Shown: in pieces, positions 19,224 through 27,895 of the stretch
How the letters are laid out: each line of letters begins with the position of its first letter
How positions within the stretch are numbered: position 1 is the stretch's first letter
Origin: Arthrobacter sp. Alg241-R88
GTDB lineage: Bacteria > Actinomycetota > Actinomycetes > Actinomycetales > Micrococcaceae
Direction of reading: 5' to 3'
Length of the DNA: 64,000 nt
NCBI RefSeq assembly: GCF_900537115.1
Contig: NZ_UNRG01000003.1
Location: 124,001-188,000 of the forward strand
Program-made: the position numbers and the translations under genes
Notes under the pieces: generated by a model
Told to the model about the DNA's origin: nothing
The model's database searches: none
The model's input: the letters and a program-made list of their open reading frames with translations, nothing else

Positions 19224-20416
19224 GCTTTCTCCTCAAAAATTGCTGGCGGTTCTTCGACAGGTACCCGCCCGTCCCGGATGATGCCCGCTACGGTGCCTGC
19301 ACGGCGTCGAACGGAATCAACCTCTGTTGTAGACGAGCCCACCAGGTTAACGTGGCCGATCTTTCGGCCGGGGCGCACCGACTTGCCGTAGCAGTGCACC
19401 TTGGCCGCCGGCTCGCTGGCCAGCGCCAGCGGGAAGGCGGAAAAGAGGTCCTGGTTGTCGCCGCCCAGGAAGTTCTTCATCACCACTACCGGACCCAGCA
19501 CATCGGTGGCACCCAGCGGGAGGTTAAGGACCGCGCGAAGGTGCTGTTCGAACTGGCTGGTGACCGACCCGTCCTGTGTCCAGTGCCCGGTGTTGTGCGG
19601 GCGCATGGCAAGTTCATTGATGAGGAATCCTGCGCCGATGCCCGGGGTTTCGAAGAGTTCCACCGCGAGGACCCCTGTCACGCCCAGTTCCTGGGCTATC
19701 CGCAAGGCAGCATCCTCTGCGGCGGCCGCAACCTCTACCGGAATGTCCAGGGCAGGGGCGATGACTTCGTCGCAGACTCCGTCAACCTGGATGGTGTGCA
19801 CCACGGGCCAGGCCCGGGCTTCGCCGTCGGGCGTCCTGGCAACCAAGGCGGAAAGCTCGCGGGTGAAGTCAACTTTTGCCTCCGCCAGGAGGGGACTCAT
19901 GGCCTCAAACCATTCAGTGGTTTCGGCAGCCTCCTCCGCGGAGGAAATAATCCGGACACCTTTGCCGTCGTAGCCGCCGCGGGGAGTCTTCAGGACCACA
20001 GGCCATCCGGTGTCCTCCCCGAAGCTGATAAGCGCGGCCACGTCCGCCACCGAAGCCCAGGCGGGGTTGGGAAGTTCCAGCCGGTCAATGGCGGCGCGCA
20101 TTACCAGCTTGTCCTGCGCATGGACCAGGGCATCGGGGCCGGGCTGGACGTTTACGCCGGCTTCCTGAAGCGCCCGGAGATGGGCCGTTGGAACATGCTC
20201 GTGGTCAAAGGTCATGACGTCCAGGCCCTCGGAGAACTCCAGGAGGATCTGCAGGTCCTTATAGTCGCCCACCGGTGAGGAAGGCACTGCCGAGACGGCT
20301 GAAACGTCGTCGCCTTCGGCAAGGACGCGGAGTTCGAAGCCGAGTGCGGTTGCGGCTGGGGCCATCATTCGCGCAAGCTGGCCGCCGCCAACTACACCTA
20401 TTACTGGAAAAGTCAC
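19220..20416 (-). CDS. purK: N5-carboxyaminoimidazole ribonucleotide synthetase
   Basis: 398-residue ATP-grasp enzyme that makes N5-CAIR from AIR, bicarbonate and ATP. It starts [21 protein letters not shown], the nucleotide-fold opening of PurK. Further landmarks are [14 protein letters not shown], the ATP-grasp lid [46 protein letters not shown] and [11 protein letters not shown]. Length is normal. It overlaps purE by 4 bp and is the first gene of the minus-strand purK-purE-LCP-manA run, divergent from gtrA across a 183-bp gap that should hold both promoters. Confidence 0.97.
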   Translation of the reverse strand: MTFPVIGVVGGGQLARMMAPAATALGFELRVLAEGDDVSAVSAVPSSPVGDYKDLQILLEFSEGLDVMTFDHEHVPTAHLRALQEAGVNVQPGPDALVHAQDKLVMRAAIDRLELPNPAWASVADVAALISFGEDTGWPVVLKTPRGGYDGKGVRIISSAEEAAETTEWFEAMSPLLAEAKVDFTRELSALVARTPDGEARAWPVVHTIQVDGVCDEVIAPALDIPVEVAAAAEDAALRIAQELGVTGVLAVELFETPGIGAGFLINELAMRPHNTGHWTQDGSVTSQFEQHLRAVLNLPLGATDVLGPVVVMKNFLGGDNQDLFSAFPLALASEPAAKVHCYGKSVRPGRKIGHVNLVGSSTTEVDSVRRRAGTVAGIIRDGRVPVEEPPAIFEEKA

Positions 20417-20599
20417 ATGGGCCAGCCTACCGAAGACCGGCTCGGATCCCGCGTTCCCTGCCTACCTGAGTGGTTTTTTGGGCTCCCGGACCGTTCTGTG
20501 GCACGGCATTAGGGGTAGTTGCCGGACCGCTACAGGAATTTGACGGGCTAAAATGGACCTCTGGCCGTGTGGCCCATCGTTCAACGGCCATGGAGGGTC

Positions 20600-21175
20600 A
20601 TGTTTAGCACGCTTGCAGATCGCATCCGGGGGCTCGCCTCGCTATTTTGGCGTGAAGTGGCCAAGTTCGGCGCCGTCGGCGGTGTGGCTTTCGTCATCGA
20701 CAACGGCATGACGTATTACCTCATGCACGGCCCAATGACGGACAGCGAGGCCAAGGCGCGCTTTGTGGGCGCGTCCGTGGCAACGATCTTTTCCTGGATA
20801 GCGAACCGCCTCTGGACCTTCCGGCACCGGCGGCAGGACAACGTGCTCCGCGAGTTCCTGATGTTCATCCTCATCAACGGGATAGGCATCGGCATCTCCA
20901 CAGGCTTCACTGCCCTTGCCAAATATGGCCTGGGCGTCACGGACAAGAACATGCTCTTCTTCGCGGGAGTAGCAGGCATCCTGGTGGCCACTGTGGTCAG
21001 GTTCTTTGCCTACCGGTTCCTGGTGTTCAACAAGGAACTGGACCAGGAACCGGAGTTCTCACACGACCACGAGCTCATCGAACTCCACCACCACGGCAGC
21101 AGGGACACCGGCGATGGCGCCGGTGTGGCGGAGCCCGAGCCCCTCACGGAGGACCCGGCCCAGCCCCAGAAGTAG
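20600..21175 (+). CDS. GtrA family membrane protein
   Basis: 191 residues with four membrane segments: KFGAVGGVAFVIDNGMTYYL, an interior ARFVGASVATIFSWIANRLWTF, FLMFILINGIGIGISTGFTAL and FFAGVAGILVATVVRFFAYRFLVF. This is the GtrA/DPMS pattern, including the W-[TI]-F-R-H/R loop after span two. Members are thought to translocate polyprenyl-linked sugars or modulate glycosyltransferases. The C-terminal tail is acidic and histidine-rich. I chose ATG 20600 with GGAGG at 20592-20596, although spacing is tight; GTG 20567 is the alternative. Its neighbours are purine and wall genes and do not reveal a partner. Confidence 0.9.
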   Translation: MFSTLADRIRGLASLFWREVAKFGAVGGVAFVIDNGMTYYLMHGPMTDSEAKARFVGASVATIFSWIANRLWTFRHRRQDNVLREFLMFILINGIGIGISTGFTALAKYGLGVTDKNMLFFAGVAGILVATVVRFFAYRFLVFNKELDQEPEFSHDHELIELHHHGSRDTGDGAGVAEPEPLTEDPAQPQK

Positions 21176-21195
21176 GCCAAGCAGCAAAACAGCGG

Positions 21196-21894
21196 TCAGT
21201 TGCCGTGGATGCGTTCCGCCGCGAGCAGCTTGTCTGTGGGCCCGACATCGGGGTGCGTTATCACCACGGAACCCCCGCGCCGCCACGCGCCCAGCGCGTT
21301 GGCCAGCGCTGCCTCCAGTCCGTCCCGCCCCGGGATGTGCAACCGCACGCCCTCTTCGTGGGGGACTGCGAACCCGTCAAGCAGGTCCTGGTGGAGGTGC
21401 CGGCGGCCGTCCTGCGCAACAATCGCGCACGCCGTGGGGTCAGCCTCGGCGTGCTGCATAAACACGTCTCCGTGGGAGCGCACTTCCGCTGCGTAATCCA
21501 GGCAGCCTGCCGGCAGGGCGCCGTCCCAGCGCATGGCAAGCGCGGGCAGCGCAACGGCCACAACGTCACCATACTTTCCTGCTGCCGGCTCCGGCCGGGT
21601 GGTGGCCAGGATGTCCGCCCCGCCGCCGTCCAGGACCGTCTCAAGGCCGAGCTGCCAAGCGGCCAATGCCCAGACCATGCCCTTCCAGTGCGCAGGCAGG
21701 TCGAGCGCCAGACGCATGCCGGGTTCGGCGTCCAGTTCGTCCTGGAGGAGGTTGCTGGTTTTGGCCACCCAGTTGTCCAGCACCTTTCCGGACAGCTCTA
21801 CGCGCTCCGAGTCCGGGCCGTACCAGGTGAGGCGTGGAGCGGTGGAGTTGCCTGATCGAAGGCTGGTCATCAGATCGATTGCCGGGGTAGTCAT
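21196..21894 (-). CDS. TIGR03089 family protein (acyl-CoA synthetase-like fragment)
   Basis: 232-residue actinobacterial protein of the TIGR03089 type, resembling the N-terminal part of AMP-dependent acyl-CoA synthetases but lacking the AMP-binding P-loop and C-terminal domain. Visible segments are APRLTWYGPDSERVELSGKVLDNWVAKTSNLLQDELDAEPGMRLALDLPAHWK and ALAAWQLGLETVL, which match the typical opening of the family. No catalytic motif is apparent and function is unknown. It is convergent with gtrA and divergent from whiB, with a CRP-like site 72 bp upstream of its start. Confidence 0.85.
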   Translation of the reverse strand: MTTPAIDLMTSLRSGNSTAPRLTWYGPDSERVELSGKVLDNWVAKTSNLLQDELDAEPGMRLALDLPAHWKGMVWALAAWQLGLETVLDGGGADILATTRPEPAAGKYGDVVAVALPALAMRWDGALPAGCLDYAAEVRSHGDVFMQHAEADPTACAIVAQDGRRHLHQDLLDGFAVPHEEGVRLHIPGRDGLEAALANALGAWRRGGSVVITHPDVGPTDKLLAAERIHGN

Positions 21895-21965
21895 GCCTCA
21901 ATCCTGCCACCGGCAGCACAGCAGGTCACCAAAGCCCGCCCGCCCCACAGAAACCCCAGCGGGTC

Positions 21966-21983
21966 GTGTGATACTTATCACAC
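21966..21983. promoter_or_regulatory. CRP/FNR-family-like palindrome
   Basis: GTGTGATACTTATCACAC is a perfect 8-bp-arm palindrome and an exact TGTGA-N6-TCACA consensus. It lies 72 bp upstream of the TIGR03089 start and about 300 bp upstream of whiB, within the 390-bp gap 21895-22284. A CRP/Cmr-type regulator is inferred. Mycobacterial whiB1 is known to be CRP-controlled through this consensus. Confidence 0.6.
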
Positions 21984-22027
21984 TAATGATAAGCGTGCTT
22001 GCTATTTATCCAATTGCCGGGTATTTT

Positions 22028-22049
22028 CCGCGCCATCGGGCGGTTTTTT
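22028..22049 (+). terminator. Orphan intrinsic terminator in the whiB upstream region
   Basis: CCGC-(G)-CC, loop ATC, GGGCGG, then six T residues (22044-22049). It is oriented to stop plus-strand transcription, yet no plus-strand gene lies upstream since gtrA at 21175. This suggests a short untranslated transcript or attenuation of a long whiB leader. Confidence 0.6.
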
Positions 22050-22181
22050 GAGGCTTTCCGCCTGCTGACCCGCCGATGTCGGCCGGAATCCCACCCTGCC
22101 GGGAAAATTACCGGGCGTGGCGTGCCCCATGTTGGCTGCTACTGGTGATTATTATCCCGGCTGCAGCTTGACTCACCCTAG

Positions 22182-22195
22182 TTACACGCGTGTAA
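22182..22195. promoter_or_regulatory. TTAC-N6-GTAA palindrome upstream of whiB
   Basis: TTACACGCGTGTAA, a perfect 14-bp palindrome 90 bp before the whiB start. It shares the TTAC-N6-GTAA form with the two sites at 1844-1875. Confidence 0.45.
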
Positions 22196-22284
22196 TTAGA
22201 TAACTAAAGGCAACTGCGTAAATACCGGCACACAACCGAGTGTCCATGTATCCAGGCAGAGGCTGCAACATCAGGAGGGTCGCC

Positions 22285-22815
22285 GTGGGGCAAGCAGAGC
22301 GTATCCAGGAAGATGCCGTCGTGGCCGGTCAGGCAACGGCCAAATACCGTGCGCGGGGGGTGCCCAGTGATTGGTATGTAGACCCGGCGGATCCTGATGC
22401 TGCGGAGCGGTTCAACACGAACAACAAGGACTTCCTGCAGGACCAGGCCACAGCTTTCCTCGCCGCGCATGAAGCACTCCTGGGCGGCGGGCAGGACCCC
22501 GAGGACGAGCTCGATCCTCCGATGGAACTGACTGCCGGACCGGCGCAGCCCGTTTGGATCGGGCTGCCTTTCCAGCAGGACTTTGGCGACGAAGGCGAGC
22601 TCGGCTGGCAGACGGATGCGCTGTGCGCCCAAACCGACCCCGAGGCGTTCTTCCCCGAAAAGGGTGGCTCCACCCGTGACGCCAAAAAGGTCTGCGGTGC
22701 CTGCAACGTGCGGTCCCAGTGCCTTGAGTACGCCCTGGCCAACGACGAACGGTTCGGCATCTGGGGAGGCCTTTCCGAGCGTGAGCGCCGGCGGCTAAGG
22801 AAGCGAGCAATCTAA
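22285..22815 (+). CDS. WhiB family iron-sulfur transcriptional regulator (WhiB2/WhmD-like)
   Basis: 176 residues. The C-terminal ~85 residues hold the WhiB domain: four cysteines in DALCAQTDPEAFFPEKGG and VCGACNVRSQCLEYAL (C...C-x2-C-x5-C) that ligate a [4Fe-4S] cluster, the GIWGG turn, and the basic ERRRLRKR tail that contacts DNA. The acidic N-terminus of ~90 residues is longer than in WhiB1. Position beside the glycosyltransferase/DUF3499 block matches the whiB2 locus of mycobacteria, whose product controls septation, so a cell-division regulator is inferred. GTG 22285 has AGGAGGGT at 22273-22280; the frame runs back to 22240. Confidence 0.94.
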   Translation: MGQAERIQEDAVVAGQATAKYRARGVPSDWYVDPADPDAAERFNTNNKDFLQDQATAFLAAHEALLGGGQDPEDELDPPMELTAGPAQPVWIGLPFQQDFGDEGELGWQTDALCAQTDPEAFFPEKGGSTRDAKKVCGACNVRSQCLEYALANDERFGIWGGLSERERRRLRKRAI

Positions 22816-22833
22816 TTCATCAGGATGTTCACG

Positions 22834-22867
22834 TCACTGCCGTTGTGGTCGCCCACAACGGCAGTGA
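22834..22867 (+). other. 14-bp perfect hairpin over the glycosyltransferase start
   Basis: TCACTGCCGTTGTG (22834-22847) pairs with CACAACGGCAGTGA (22854-22867) around loop GTCGCC. The GTG at 22845 sits in the top of the stem. There is no T-tract, so this is not a standard terminator; it would hinder initiation at 22845. Confidence 0.75.
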
Positions 22868-25800
22868 TTATCTCCCCAGAACCCTGGCAGCCCTGGCGGA
22901 CCAGACCCGGCCCGCGGACTACGCCATCGGCGTCGATACCGGGTCCCGCGACAATTCCAAAGTCCTCCTTGAGCAGGCCCTTGGCGGGGCACACGTCGTA
23001 AGCCACCGCGGGAAGAGTGGAATGGGCGCCGCGGTATCCACCGGCCTTGCCCAACTCGCCCCTTGGGATGGAGATCACGGCACCGGCAGGTCAGAGTGGA
23101 TCTGGCTGCTTCATGACGACGCCGCGCCGGCTCCTGAAGCCCTCGCCGAACTTCTCCTCGCGGTCGAACGGGCACCGTCCGTGACAGTTGCCGGCTGTAA
23201 GCAGTTGGACTGGCACGAGGGCCGCAAGCTGGTGGACGTCGGCCTTTCAACCAGCCGCTGGGCGGAGCGGCTGACCCTGATCGACGCTGACGAACTTGAC
23301 CAGGGGCAATACGACGGCCGCACCGATACCTTTGCCGTGAATTCCGCCGGAATGCTGGTGCGCCGCGACATCTGGGAACAACTCGGCGGTTTTGATTCCG
23401 CCCTGCCCGGAAGCGGAGACGACGTCGATTTCTGCTGGCGCAACCGCCTGGCCGGACACCGCGTGGTGGTTGTCCCCGCGGCCAGGATGTTCCACGTCGC
23501 GCACCGGCCGCACGCGCTGGGTAACGCTGCCGCAGCGCGGAAGGCCCAGGTCCACCTGCGGCTGAAGCACGCGCCGCTGTGGATGGTGCCCGTCCACGGC
23601 GCGGCTGCCCTTCTCGGCAGCATTTTCAAACTGGTGTTGAGTATCGCCGTAAAGGATCCCGCGCACGGTATCACGCAGCTTGGTGCGACCTTTGCAGCGC
23701 TGGCCCGGCCCCGCGCCGTGATGAGGGCAAGGGCGAACGCCCGGAAGACGCGCCGGATCCGCCGGTCCGTCATCCGGAAGCTCCAGACACCCCGCCGTGA
23801 GGTATGGAGCCATCGACGCTCCCTGATGGAGGCCCTGGGCTCGGACGGCAGCCCTGTGGACGACCTTGTGCAGGACCCTCTGGCACACCAGCCCAGCGGA
23901 GACGCATCAGATGACTTCGCGGCGCTTGCCACCAGCAAGCGTGGCTGGGTGGGCAATGGTGCCCTGGCCGCGGTAATCGTTGCGTCCGTCACCTCCCTCC
24001 TGGGTTTGACCGGACTCTTCGGTGCCCCTGGTGTGTCGGGCGGGGCGCTCATTCCCGTTTCAAGCGGCCTGGGCGACATCTGGCACCATGCGTCCAGTTG
24101 GTGGGTCTCGCTGGGTGCCGGGCTTCCGGGCCGCGGGGACCCTTTCGGCTACGTCCTTTGGATCCTGGGCGTTCTGGGCGGCGGTGACGCCAATGCCGCC
24201 ATGGTCTGGCTGCTGCTGCTCAGCACGCCGCTGTCCGGCCTGACGGCGTGGTTTGCGGCAGGCGGACTGACAGTACGCCGCCGGCTCCGCCTGGCAGCAG
24301 CACTTTTCTGGGCGGCTGCCCCGGCCCTGCAGGTGGCCCTCAACCAGGGCCGGGCCGGGGCCCTTATTGCGCACATCATGATTCCACTGGTCGCCCTGGC
24401 CCTGCTGCGGGCCACCGGCTCCGCGGTAGGGCAAGGCCGCTTCCAGCTGCCGGCTCCGGGTGACCGCCGTTTCACCGACCGGCCCCCGCTCAAACCAGGG
24501 ATCAATGGAATGCCGTCCTGGACGTCGGCAGCGGCGGCCGGCCTGGCGCTGGCTGTTGTCACCGCATCCGCGCCGTCCCTGCTGATACCGGCCACAGTGG
24601 TGATCGTTCTTTGCGGGCTCCTGCTCGGCCGCCGCGGCCGGACGGTGTGGTGGGCATTGCTGCCCACCGCCGCCCTGTTCATCCCGTTCGGCCTTTCAGC
24701 CCTGGACAGGCCCCGGGCCCTGCTGGCTGATCCCGGCGTCCCCCTGGGCTTCGACGCCGCTCCGCTATGGCAGCAGCTGCTTGGCCAGCCGCTTGAATTC
24801 GATTCAAACGGCGGGCTGGCCGGACTGCCATATTTTGCAGCCGGCACCGTGCCGTGGGCCCTGTTGCTGGTCCTCCTTCTTGCCGTCCCCGTCCTGCTCC
24901 TGGCAGTGGCGGGCATATGCCTGCCCGGTAACCGGGCCCGTACTGCCAGGTCCCTGTGGATTGTCGCCACTGTTGCCCTGGCCGGAGGCTGGCTCGCAGG
25001 GCATGTGGCTGTCGGCATGAATGCCGACTCCATGGTGGCTTCCTTCCCCGGACCGGCGGTTTCTGCAGCAGCGTTCGCCCTGCTGGGTGCCGGCCTCTTG
25101 GGAGCAGAACGGCTCCTGGGAATGGCAAACGCGGCGGCGGCCCGCAGCCTGAAACACAAGACGGCCCTGCAGTCAGCGACAGCATTCGGCATGGTGCTCC
25201 TGCTTGCCGGACCCCTTGCAGGAATGGCTGCCTGGTCTGCGCAGAACATCCTCCGTCCCTCTGTTGCGACGGCCCAAATGCCACCGGCTTCCGCTGCCCT
25301 GGGCACGCCCCGCCTCGTGGATGCTGCCGGCATTCGCATTCTCCCGGCCACGGCCACCGACCGCGGAACCGGGCCTGAACAGACGCGCACGCTCTTGATC
25401 AGCACCGGTGAGAACGGCACGTATAACGCTTCCCTGATGCGCGGCGCGGGAACAACGCTCGATAGCCTCTCGGCCATCGCCTCCGCGCGCAACATCCTCG
25501 GTCGTCCGGGATCGGAAACAGTGCGCGATGACGACGACGTCACTGCCGCGGTCCGTCGCGTGGTGGCAACGCTGGTGGCCGGCCAGGGCGTGGACCCCCG
25601 GAGCGACCTGGAACAGCTCGGCGCCGGCTTTGTGGTTCTTCGGGCAGCAGACACAGCCGCCCAGCTCACTGCCAGCAGGATGGACGCGGTACCCGGGCTT
25701 ATTGCAGTGGGGCAGACCGACGTCGGCTGGCTGTGGCGGATCTCCCCGCGGAACCAGCCTGTGCTCGAAGCAGCGGATGTTGCCCACCGCGTGCGGGTTG

Positions 25801-26171
25801 TCGACCCGGGCGGCGCCGCCATCGCGCTGGTCCCTTCAGGGTACGACGACGTTGATGCTGCTGTTCCTGAGGGCCCGGAGGGCCGGTTGGTGGTGCTGGC
25901 GGAACGGTCAGATCCCGGCTGGAGTGCGTGGCTGGACGGCCGCAGGCTGACAGCCACAACGTCCGGATGGTCCCAGGCTTTCACCCTTCCGGCCTCGGCG
26001 GGCCACCTGACCGTGCGATACGAAAACCCGTGGGCCCTGTGGTCCGGGATCGCCCAGGCCATCGTCATCGGACTGACGGTGATGCTCGCGGTGCCGATGC
26101 CTGCCCGGCGCCAGAGGACGGGTCTTTCCCGGGACGAAGGCTCGCTGCGTAAGGAACACCAGAATGCATAA
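22845..26171 (+). CDS. Large membrane glycosyltransferase (GT2 domain plus multispan C-terminus)
   Basis: About 1108 residues. At about residues 1-230 is a GT-A family 2 domain: VAHNGSDYLPRTLAALADQ, GVDTGSRDNS, the DxD-like WLLHDDAAPAPEALAELL, and GFDSALPGSGDDVDFCWRNRLAGH. Beyond residue 360 are about twelve membrane segments and an extracellular part at about residues 800-1080, ending in a final span. The family is typical of actinobacteria beside whiB2 and DUF5719 genes and probably builds a surface polysaccharide. The start is uncertain: GTG 22845 removes most of the first beta strand, encoded upstream as VHVTAVV in the same frame. No ATG, GTG or TTG codon lies in frame between there and the whiB stop; ATT 22815, overlapping that stop, is possible. 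It ends overlapping DUF5719 by 8 bp. Confidence 0.88.
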   Translation: MVAHNGSDYLPRTLAALADQTRPADYAIGVDTGSRDNSKVLLEQALGGAHVVSHRGKSGMGAAVSTGLAQLAPWDGDHGTGRSEWIWLLHDDAAPAPEALAELLLAVERAPSVTVAGCKQLDWHEGRKLVDVGLSTSRWAERLTLIDADELDQGQYDGRTDTFAVNSAGMLVRRDIWEQLGGFDSALPGSGDDVDFCWRNRLAGHRVVVVPAARMFHVAHRPHALGNAAAARKAQVHLRLKHAPLWMVPVHGAAALLGSIFKLVLSIAVKDPAHGITQLGATFAALARPRAVMRARANARKTRRIRRSVIRKLQTPRREVWSHRRSLMEALGSDGSPVDDLVQDPLAHQPSGDASDDFAALATSKRGWVGNGALAAVIVASVTSLLGLTGLFGAPGVSGGALIPVSSGLGDIWHHASSWWVSLGAGLPGRGDPFGYVLWILGVLGGGDANAAMVWLLLLSTPLSGLTAWFAAGGLTVRRRLRLAAALFWAAAPALQVALNQGRAGALIAHIMIPLVALALLRATGSAVGQGRFQLPAPGDRRFTDRPPLKPGINGMPSWTSAAAAGLALAVVTASAPSLLIPATVVIVLCGLLLGRRGRTVWWALLPTAALFIPFGLSALDRPRALLADPGVPLGFDAAPLWQQLLGQPLEFDSNGGLAGLPYFAAGTVPWALLLVLLLAVPVLLLAVAGICLPGNRARTARSLWIVATVALAGGWLAGHVAVGMNADSMVASFPGPAVSAAAFALLGAGLLGAERLLGMANAAAARSLKHKTALQSATAFGMVLLLAGPLAGMAAWSAQNILRPSVATAQMPPASAALGTPRLVDAAGIRILPATATDRGTGPEQTRTLLISTGENGTYNASLMRGAGTTLDSLSAIASARNILGRPGSETVRDDDDVTAAVRRVVATLVAGQGVDPRSDLEQLGAGFVVLRAADTAAQLTASRMDAVPGLIAVGQTDVGWLWRISPRNQPVLEAADVAHRVRVVDPGGAAIALVPSGYDDVDAAVPEGPEGRLVVLAERSDPGWSAWLDGRRLTATTSGWSQAFTLPASAGHLTVRYENPWALWSGIAQAIVIGLTVMLAVPMPARRQRTGLSRDEGSLRKEHQNA

Positions 26172-27828
26172 CACTTCCATGTCAGCGGAGGCACCAGAGG
26201 GAAGCGGCGCCGCCGGCGACGAAACCCAGGGAAGCCCCGAGCCGTCGAAGCGCCCCGCCGCCAAGGGACGGAATGCGTTGTTTTCCAGCCTGGCGTCCGC
26301 CGCCGTCATCATCGCCGGTGCAGGAGCCGTGGTGGCAGCCGGCTCCGTACTCCCGCAGCCTGTTTCCAGCCGTACCGTACCGGCCGGGGTGTCGGCAGTT
26401 CCTGCCGGCAGCAGCGTCGGAGTCTGTCCAGGCCCTGCCCGGCTCCTTGAAGGCACTGACGCGGGCACCGATCCGCAATTCAGCCCCAAGTCCGCAACTG
26501 CCGCCAGTTCGGTTACCGGGGCAGTACTCAGTGCCGGTGGAGTGCTGCCGGCCAGCCGGCTGTCGGACCTGCGCGGAACAACAGCCGTCGAGATCGCCAA
26601 GGAGCAGGCCCAGCCCAGTGCCGCGGGCAATTCCCAGGAAATTCTCGCAGGTGTGGTGGCCGGCCGGTCCGTTGACCAGGTGAGCGTCCTCAGCGCCGAC
26701 CCCCTGGCAAGCCAGAAGGCTTCGGCCGCAGCGGCCATGAAGTTCACGGCAACGGACGGCGACCTGCAGGGCACCGCAGCGGCCAACTGCTTGCAGCCAT
26801 CCAACGATCAATGGTTGGCTGGCGCGGGTACCACTGTGGGCCGTACGTCCGTGCTTGTTCTGACTAACGCTTCCACCACACCGGCCACGGTCAGCCTGGA
26901 GCTGTTCGGGTCCGGCGGGCAAATCCAAGCACCCGGCAGCCGGGGACTTCTAGTGGCGCCCGGTACATCGCGGCCGGTGGTTCTGGCCGGCCTGGCTCCG
27001 GGGGAGGGCCAGCTGAGCGTGCACGTGCGCAGCGCCGGAGGCCCTGTTGCAGCCGTGATTCAGCAGAGTGTCCTCCGGGGCCTGACCCCTGGCGGCGTGG
27101 ACTTCATCGCACCCGGAGCAGCGCCGGCCGTCCGGCAGGTCATGACCGGCGTTGATATCCAGGACCCGGGCCAGGTAGCGGCGCTCACCGGGAGACCGGG
27201 GTACGAGGACGCAGGTCCCGCCCTGCAGCTCACCGTGCCCGGCCCTTCAGACGCCGTGGTGGAGGTCAAGCTCTACGGGCGCGACGGCCAGAAGGCATTG
27301 CCCAATGGGGGAGTCATGACTGCCAAAGCGGGCACCGTCACGGAAATCCCGCTGACCGGCGTCCCGGCCGGCCATTACACTGTGGTTGCCTCATCGGATG
27401 TCACCTTCGTGGCCGCTACCCGGGTCACCCGCGGCCTCCAGGACACCAAGGCAGCGGACGTCGCGTGGGCGGCATCAGGAGTCAGGCTGGGCAGCCAGCA
27501 CGTGGTCCCCGTTCCAGAGGGGGGTCAGCGCCACCTGGTTTTCGGCGCTCTCGACAACCGCGCCACCATCACCTATTCGGCCATCACTGCCAACGGCAAA
27601 GTCGGGGCGCCATCCACCGCCGATATCGCCGGCGGAACGACGGCGTCCATCACCATTCCCGAAAAGGTTGAGGAGTCCGACGTCGTGGGCTACGTGGTGT
27701 CGGCTTCCGGCGACGCCGCCTACGGGGCCCTGCTGTTGCAGCAGGACGGAAGGGACGACGTCTCCTCCCTTGCCTTCCTGCCTGCAGCAGCGGGCCAGGA
27801 AACGGTGCCCGTCACCCTGAGTTACTGA
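26164..27828 (+). CDS. DUF5719 family secreted/anchored protein
   Basis: 554 residues. A cytoplasmic Pro/Lys-rich N-terminus and one membrane anchor (LASAAVIIAGAGAVVAAGSVL, about residues 38-58) are followed by a long extracellular beta-rich region. Repeated Ig-like strands are visible, such as TSVLVLTNASTTPATVSLELFGSGG and PSDAVVEVKLYGRDGQKALPNGG. DUF5719 proteins consistently follow the large GT2 gene in actinobacteria, so a partner role in export or assembly of its product is inferred. ATG 26164 overlaps the end of the glycosyltransferase by 8 bp, indicating translational coupling. No enzyme motif is seen. Confidence 0.86.
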   Translation: MHNTSMSAEAPEGSGAAGDETQGSPEPSKRPAAKGRNALFSSLASAAVIIAGAGAVVAAGSVLPQPVSSRTVPAGVSAVPAGSSVGVCPGPARLLEGTDAGTDPQFSPKSATAASSVTGAVLSAGGVLPASRLSDLRGTTAVEIAKEQAQPSAAGNSQEILAGVVAGRSVDQVSVLSADPLASQKASAAAAMKFTATDGDLQGTAAANCLQPSNDQWLAGAGTTVGRTSVLVLTNASTTPATVSLELFGSGGQIQAPGSRGLLVAPGTSRPVVLAGLAPGEGQLSVHVRSAGGPVAAVIQQSVLRGLTPGGVDFIAPGAAPAVRQVMTGVDIQDPGQVAALTGRPGYEDAGPALQLTVPGPSDAVVEVKLYGRDGQKALPNGGVMTAKAGTVTEIPLTGVPAGHYTVVASSDVTFVAATRVTRGLQDTKAADVAWAASGVRLGSQHVVPVPEGGQRHLVFGALDNRATITYSAITANGKVGAPSTADIAGGTTASITIPEKVEESDVVGYVVSASGDAAYGALLLQQDGRDDVSSLAFLPAAAGQETVPVTLSY

Positions 27829-27895
27829 GCCCGCAACTCCGGTACGGGACCCTGCTGATGCAGCGGGGCAAGGAGTTGGAGATGCCGGTCTCAGT
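27824..27895. terminator. Three-tier nested hairpin between convergent genes
   Basis: Nested arms: ACTGAG (27824-27829) with CTCAGT (27890-27895), AACTCC (27835-27840) with GGAGTT (27872-27877), and CTGC-TGAT-GCAG (27852-27863). It spans the whole gap between DUF5719 and the zincin-like gene and uses the ends of both coding regions. There is no T-tract. Confidence 0.5.

Noticed and set aside
24149..26194. 681-residue minus-strand open frame opposite the giant glycosyltransferase
   Set aside because: Arg/Ser/Pro-rich translation with no domain, fully antisense to a gene with clear membrane spans; typical high-GC shadow frame.
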